Assembly (NCBI GenBank): GCA_964614945.1
Contig: CAZTNW010000002.1
Location: forward strand, 310,001-374,000
Length of the DNA stretch: 64,000 nucleotides
Source: CAZTNW01 sp964614945
GTDB lineage: Bacteria > Caldisericota > JANLFM01
Direction of reading: 5' to 3'
Shown: positions 60,564 to 64,000 of the stretch, in pieces
How the letters are laid out: the number at the start of each line of letters is the position of its first letter
How positions within the stretch are numbered: position 1 is the first letter of the stretch
Notes under the pieces: generated by a model
Told to the model about the DNA's origin: nothing
The model's input: only the letters and a program-made list of their open reading frames with translations
Database searches by the model: none
Made by a program: the position numbers and the translations under genes

Positions 60564-61811
60564 TTAGAACAGACTGATCTGTACGGCAGGCTCCTCCCGC
60601 TTGTCCTCAAACTCCTCCAGGTCGATTTCGATCTTACCGTATTCCCCGTCATATCCTGGAGTGGTCTTCACCTTACCCTGTCGCATGTGCGCTATGGCCT
60701 TAGCCAGGGGCGGAGAGGTCACCTTTTCCAGATAAGGAATCGGCACGTCGAGCAGGACGTTCATCTCTGAACCGAAAGCCTGAACGAGTTTCATATATTC
60801 GTTTTCCACCGAGACGGTCCCTACCTGTTTACGCAGCACTTGCGCTATCACCTCGTCGAGGGGGAGAAGCCGGCGAAAGGGCATTCTGTCTTGGGGGATG
60901 AAACTTTCCGGCCGATCGGCCAGCTCCTCCACGCGATGCATGACCCCTATGGTGAGCGGTTTGCCGCAGACCGGGCAGTTATTTTTGTGTGTTCGGGACT
61001 CCGAAGGGGAGAACAGGACACCGCAAGAGCGGTGCCCATCGAAATGATACTTGCCCTCCTCCGGAAAGAATTCGATTGTGTAGAGGAACTTCGTCCCATC
61101 CTTTCCCTTGAGAGCCTCCAGGAGCTCCTTGAAGTCCAGAGGTTCGGCGTAGACGTTAGCTTCTCTGCCCAGGCGAGTGGGGGAATGGGCATCCGAGTTT
61201 GAGATCAGAGTAACTCGATCCAGCGAGCTCACACGCCAATTCATGGCAGGGTCGGAAGAAAGCCCGGTTTCAATGGCGAATATTTCCCTGGTGTCTTCCC
61301 CAAAGCACTCTTCAATTGAGTCGAAACCCGATCTGGACCCGAAGATGGAGAACCAGGGTGTCCAGGCATGGGCGGGGACAATAAAAGCCTCCGGTGAGAG
61401 GTCCTTGACGATACGCAGCAGTTCGCGGGCGGAGTTCGTCAGAGCAGGCCTTCCATCTACGGAAAGGGACCCATAGCGTCGAAGGCGCTGATTGATGCGC
61501 AGAGCTGTTTCCAAGGAAGGGGAAAAGAGGAGGTTGTGCACCTTCCGGCCCTTCCCATTGATGCTAAAAAAATTGGAGACTTCGGCAGTGAGTATGAAGT
61601 AAACCCCGTCGAATTCATAGAGACCGTAAAGATCGGAGGGCCTCAGCTTCTCTTTAAGCTCGAGGAACCAGGCTGGATGGGTGAAATCGCTGGTCCCCAG
61701 AAGGTTGATGCCCTTCAGTTTTGCCCAGCGAGCCATCTGCTCGAGACCCATTTCCGAGCTTGTACCCCGACTGTAGCGGGAATGAACATGAAAATCGCAG
61801 ACGAAACGCAC
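60564..61811 (-). CDS. Endonuclease Q-like PHP-domain nuclease with C-terminal clamp-binding motif
   Basis: 415 residues. PHP metal motifs DFHVHSRYS, GTSDFTHP, VPAHAWTPWF and SNSDAHSP are followed by a Cys4-type zinc site (RSCGVLF...NNCPVCGKPL). This is the EndoQ layout; EndoQ cuts 5' of hypoxanthine, uracil and abasic sites. The last five residues, QISLF, match the bacterial beta-clamp-binding pentapeptide. Archaeal EndoQ uses a PCNA-binding tail at the same place. It is followed by the Fpg-like gene, forming a small base-repair unit. Confidence 0.85.
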   Translation of the reverse strand: MRFVCDFHVHSRYSRGTSSEMGLEQMARWAKLKGINLLGTSDFTHPAWFLELKEKLRPSDLYGLYEFDGVYFILTAEVSNFFSINGKGRKVHNLLFSPSLETALRINQRLRRYGSLSVDGRPALTNSARELLRIVKDLSPEAFIVPAHAWTPWFSIFGSRSGFDSIEECFGEDTREIFAIETGLSSDPAMNWRVSSLDRVTLISNSDAHSPTRLGREANVYAEPLDFKELLEALKGKDGTKFLYTIEFFPEEGKYHFDGHRSCGVLFSPSESRTHKNNCPVCGKPLTIGVMHRVEELADRPESFIPQDRMPFRRLLPLDEVIAQVLRKQVGTVSVENEYMKLVQAFGSEMNVLLDVPIPYLEKVTSPPLAKAIAHMRQGKVKTTPGYDGEYGKIEIDLEEFEDKREEPAVQISLF

Positions 61812-62024
61812 GATAAAAGTTTAGCACGAGGATCTTTTTCAAGTCAGCCCTCCAGCAATCGGGAGGGATAAGATAAAACCTATTCTTTCAGGTGCGGCCT
61901 GCCATTGAAATGCACCGCGAAGGCCGACACAAACCCATCATTAAAAGAGTTTGATAAGGAGCTTTTTAAGAAGGAAGCTAAAAATGTCCTCTCAAATAAG
62001 GGTTAAGCACAAGCGGCTGATTCC

Positions 62025-62052
62025 TTGACAAGATATTTTGATTTGCTAATAT
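62025..62052 (+). promoter_or_regulatory. Sigma-70-type promoter of marR-ABC operon
   Basis: TTGACA (62025-62030), 16 bases, TAATAT (62047-62052). Transcription would start only a few bases before the MarR ATG. The rest of the 256-base gap (from 61812) shows no other feature. Confidence 0.7.
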
Positions 62053-62066
62053 TTAGCTTTGCTAAA
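62045..62066 (+). promoter_or_regulatory. Candidate MarR operator
   Basis: Two overlapping dyads, GCTAA-tat-TTAGC (62045-62057) and TTTAGC-ttt-GCTAAA (62052-62066), cover the -10 box and the start site. This fits autorepression by the MarR protein. Confidence 0.6.
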
Positions 62067-62067
62067 A

Positions 62068-62544
62068 ATGGATGAAAAATTGGCACAACAATTTATCACT
62101 GTCATCACAGGCATCTTGAAGTCCCTGAAGAGAGACTTCAAGATGGAGAGAGCTCGCCCCTGCACTTTTCCGCAGATGGAGCTGCTTCGGCTTCTGGCTC
62201 ACCATCCCCGCCCGACCTGCTCTCAGGTCGCCTCTTCCCTCGGAGTCACTCCGCCTACCGTCACTCGCCTGGTGGACGGTCTGGTTGATCGTGGTTGGGT
62301 AGAGAGAATAACTCCCCCGGAAAACCGCCGTTCTCTCTTCCTCAAATTAACAGCAGAGGGGGAAAAGGCCGCATGCTTCCACAAGATGCGCGTCAGGGAA
62401 GTAGTCGGCGAGGTGCTGGGAAACTTGTCTGAAGGAGATAAACACAAGTTATCCCTTATTCTGGAAGCACTGTGTGAGATTCTGACTACCGATCACGCCG
62501 TGCGATCAGGTGAAATCAATAGGAGGAACGATGCCCATCATTGA
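62068..62544 (+). CDS. MarR-family transcriptional regulator
   Basis: 158 residues with a winged helix (TCSQVASSLGVTPPTVTRLV) and the MarR wing DRGWVERITPPENRRSLFL. ATG 62068 follows the promoter at once, so the message is nearly leaderless. The stop overlaps the exporter ATPase start by 14 bases; it probably represses this exporter in the absence of a drug or metabolite. Confidence 0.92.
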   Translation: MDEKLAQQFITVITGILKSLKRDFKMERARPCTFPQMELLRLLAHHPRPTCSQVASSLGVTPPTVTRLVDGLVDRGWVERITPPENRRSLFLKLTAEGEKAACFHKMRVREVVGEVLGNLSEGDKHKLSLILEALCEILTTDHAVRSGEINRRNDAHH

Positions 62545-63535
62545 GACCAAACAACTCACCAAGGTCTATCCCGGAGGGATCAAAGCCGTGGATCAGGTGG
62601 ATTTAAATGTTTCGGAGGGGGAGATTTTCGGTTTCCTGGGGCCCAATGGGGCCGGGAAGACTTCTACCATCATGATGTTGGTGACTCTTTCGCAGCCCAC
62701 CGCGGGGAAGGCATGGATTGACGGCCACGATATCGTGAAAGAGCGAAATGTCGTGCGCCAGCTCTTCGGCTATGTCTCTCAGGATCTGGCCATCGATGAT
62801 CAACTCACCGGCTGGGAGAACCTCCTCTTGCAGGGAAAGCTCTACCACCTGAGCATGACCGATATTCGAAAACGCGGCCAGGAAGTGCTGAAGATGGTCG
62901 ACCTCTGGGAACGCAGGGGTGATCTTGTGCAGAATTACTCGGGCGGGATGCGCAAAAGATTGGATATCGCCTGTGGCCTGATACACCGACCGCGGATACT
63001 CTTTTTGGATGAACCGACGCTGGGCCTCGATATCCAGACTCGCACCAGGATCTGGGAATACGTGCGGAATTTGCGCGATCAATTCAAGATGACGATCTTC
63101 ATCACGACCCACTACATGGACGAAGCGGACAAGCTCTGCGACCGAATTGCCATTATTGACCGCGGCACCATCAAAGCCTGCGAATCTCCCCTGACGCTGA
63201 AACATTCTGTAGGCGGGGATCTGATCACCATTCAATTCGAGGAGAACTGTCAACCGGAACCTGCCCTGAGGTCGATTCAGGCCCTTCCTTTCGTGGAGAG
63301 CGTGAAGAGCAAGGGGTGCCAATTTATCGTGGTAGCCAGGGATGGGGATACTGCTATTCCCCAGATTATTGCTAAAATAAACCAGGCGGGGTCGAACGTA
63401 CTGAGTATTTCGCTCAAGCGGCCCTCGCTCGACGATGCCTTCCTCTTTTACACGGGACGCGAGCTGCGCGATGAGGAAGGCGGATCGCAGTTGGATTTTG
63501 CCCGCACGCGCAGGACTTTAAGGAGGTCTCGATGA
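62531..63535 (+). CDS. ABC exporter ATP-binding protein (DrrA-like)
   Basis: 334 residues: GPNGAGKT Walker A, NYSGGMRKRLDIACG signature, LFLDEPTLGLD Walker B, and a C-terminal DUF4162-like extension. Typical of ABC-2 drug or lipid exporters. aggagg precedes ATG 62531. It overlaps the permease start by 4 bases. Confidence 0.93.
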   Translation: MPIIETKQLTKVYPGGIKAVDQVDLNVSEGEIFGFLGPNGAGKTSTIMMLVTLSQPTAGKAWIDGHDIVKERNVVRQLFGYVSQDLAIDDQLTGWENLLLQGKLYHLSMTDIRKRGQEVLKMVDLWERRGDLVQNYSGGMRKRLDIACGLIHRPRILFLDEPTLGLDIQTRTRIWEYVRNLRDQFKMTIFITTHYMDEADKLCDRIAIIDRGTIKACESPLTLKHSVGGDLITIQFEENCQPEPALRSIQALPFVESVKSKGCQFIVVARDGDTAIPQIIAKINQAGSNVLSISLKRPSLDDAFLFYTGRELRDEEGGSQLDFARTRRTLRRSR

Positions 63536-64000
63536 TAAAGAGAGCCCTATCCGATATCTGGTATATCTGCTGGCGGGAGATGAAGCATTACTTCGGGCAG
63601 AGAGTGCGCATCTTAATGGGCGTGATTCAGCCTCTGATCTGGCTTGGACTGATGGGAAGCATGCTCAATCGCGTCACTGCCATTCCCGGTTTCCCTGCCG
63701 ATAGCTACATGCAATTCATGACCCCGGGAGTGATCGCCATGACCTGTCTCTTCGGAGCGACCTTCGGCGGAATGTCCATTGTCTTCGATCGCCGCTTCGG
63801 ATACCTGAACAAGCTGCTAGCCGCTCCCATCTCCCGTGTGGCTGTGCCCCTGGGCAAGATGATGGGAGCGGCGCTGCAGGCAGGCATCCAGTCCTTGATC
63901 ATCGTCATTCTGGCTGCCATTTTAGGTGTGCATTTCGCTTCAGGAATTCCCGGGATCATTCTGATCATCGTCATCTCCATTTTTTTGACCCTGGCAATTT
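63532..64000 (+). CDS. ABC-2 type exporter permease (partial, runs off the window)
   Basis: The first 156 codons are present: a cytoplasmic N-terminus (DIWYICWREMKHYF), membrane helices from about residue 28, and the block FGGMSIVFDRRFGYLNKLL typical of DrrB-like permeases. aaggaggtctcg precedes the ATG, which overlaps the ATPase stop. Confidence 0.92.
   Translation, partial: MIKRALSDIWYICWREMKHYFGQRVRILMGVIQPLIWLGLMGSMLNRVTAIPGFPADSYMQFMTPGVIAMTCLFGATFGGMSIVFDRRFGYLNKLLAAPISRVAVPLGKMMGAALQAGIQSLIIVILAAILGVHFASGIPGIILIIVISIFLTLAI

Noticed and set aside
62603..63322. 239-codon minus-strand frame opposite the exporter ATPase
   Set aside because: Shadow of a clear ABC ATPase.

Overview
The window is bacterial chromosome of roughly 50-55% GC (estimated by eye), densely packed with short intergenic gaps and many 4-bp start/stop overlaps. 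The gene content points to an anaerobe: a radical-type 2-hydroxyacyl-CoA dehydratase with its activase, an FAD/Fe-S amine dehydrogenase set, a WtpA-type tungstate/molybdate importer with a molbindin, ferredoxin-like proteins and archaeal-type flavoprotein and EndoQ genes. Pro/Thr/Ser-rich linkers behind the lipoboxes of the solute-binding proteins, a CIRCE-controlled groESL and the HEMIH secreted peptidase would fit an anaerobic Chloroflexota-like lineage. That assignment is an inference; no rRNA or tRNA gene is present to test it.

Layout. 1-5.3 kb: a DUF4405 membrane protein, a Cys-rich DUF2769 protein, then a tight five-gene Fe-S/FAD dehydrogenase operon ending in a strong terminator. 5.3-8.9 kb: an MTH1187-family thiamine-binding protein coupled to two 2-hydroxyacyl-CoA dehydratase subunits (the second frameshifted) and the ATPase activase. 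8.9-25.9 kb (mostly minus strand): tsaB-tsaE, a polar amino-acid ABC operon, an arginase-fold protein, a methyltransferase preceded by a foldable element, a complete branched-chain amino-acid ABC operon, groSL with a perfect CIRCE, a radical SAM-PDZ-DUF512 protein, tsaD, threonine aldolase and a PLP aminotransferase. 26-31.6 kb: polyprenyl synthase, lipB, a PPC-domain protein, two metallopeptidase-like proteins and dcd. 31.7-38 kb: a tungstate/molybdate island (mop, wtpCBA-like transporter, two lipoproteins, one with three tandem molybdopterin-oxidoreductase-like repeats), behind which lies a GC-rich, hairpin-rich stretch that may be a mobile-element relic or a structured leader.

38-43.7 kb: GntR regulator, carbamate kinase, a broken Old Yellow Enzyme gene, a patatin phospholipase and a LarA-family protein. 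43.7-51 kb: an ECF sigma factor/anti-sigma pair, ACP, then DUF58, DUF4129 and, translationally coupled to it, a 698-residue protein that looks like Csx11, a Cas10-family CRISPR protein, with no CRISPR array or other cas gene in view. A cupin, a toastrack-type protein with an in-frame UGA and an FAH-family hydrolase follow. 51.9-58.6 kb: SCP2 and DUF6485 proteins, a thoroughly degraded ABC exporter, glycerate 2-kinase, a membrane M28 peptidase, an AfpA-like flavoprotein, an Amt transporter with an altered twin-histidine site, a permease pseudogene and its ArsR regulator with two matching operators. 58.6-64 kb: queG, an Fpg-like glycosylase, EndoQ with a C-terminal clamp-binding motif, then a MarR-controlled ABC exporter that runs off the end.

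The most unusual items are the orphan Csx11-like gene in a DUF58/DUF4129 operon, the tungsten/molybdenum lipoprotein island, the clamp-tagged EndoQ next to Fpg, and a recurring set of genes broken by small indels (7.06, 40.4, 50.9, 53.0-53.2 and 57.8-58.2 kb), which reflect either real decay or draft-assembly errors.
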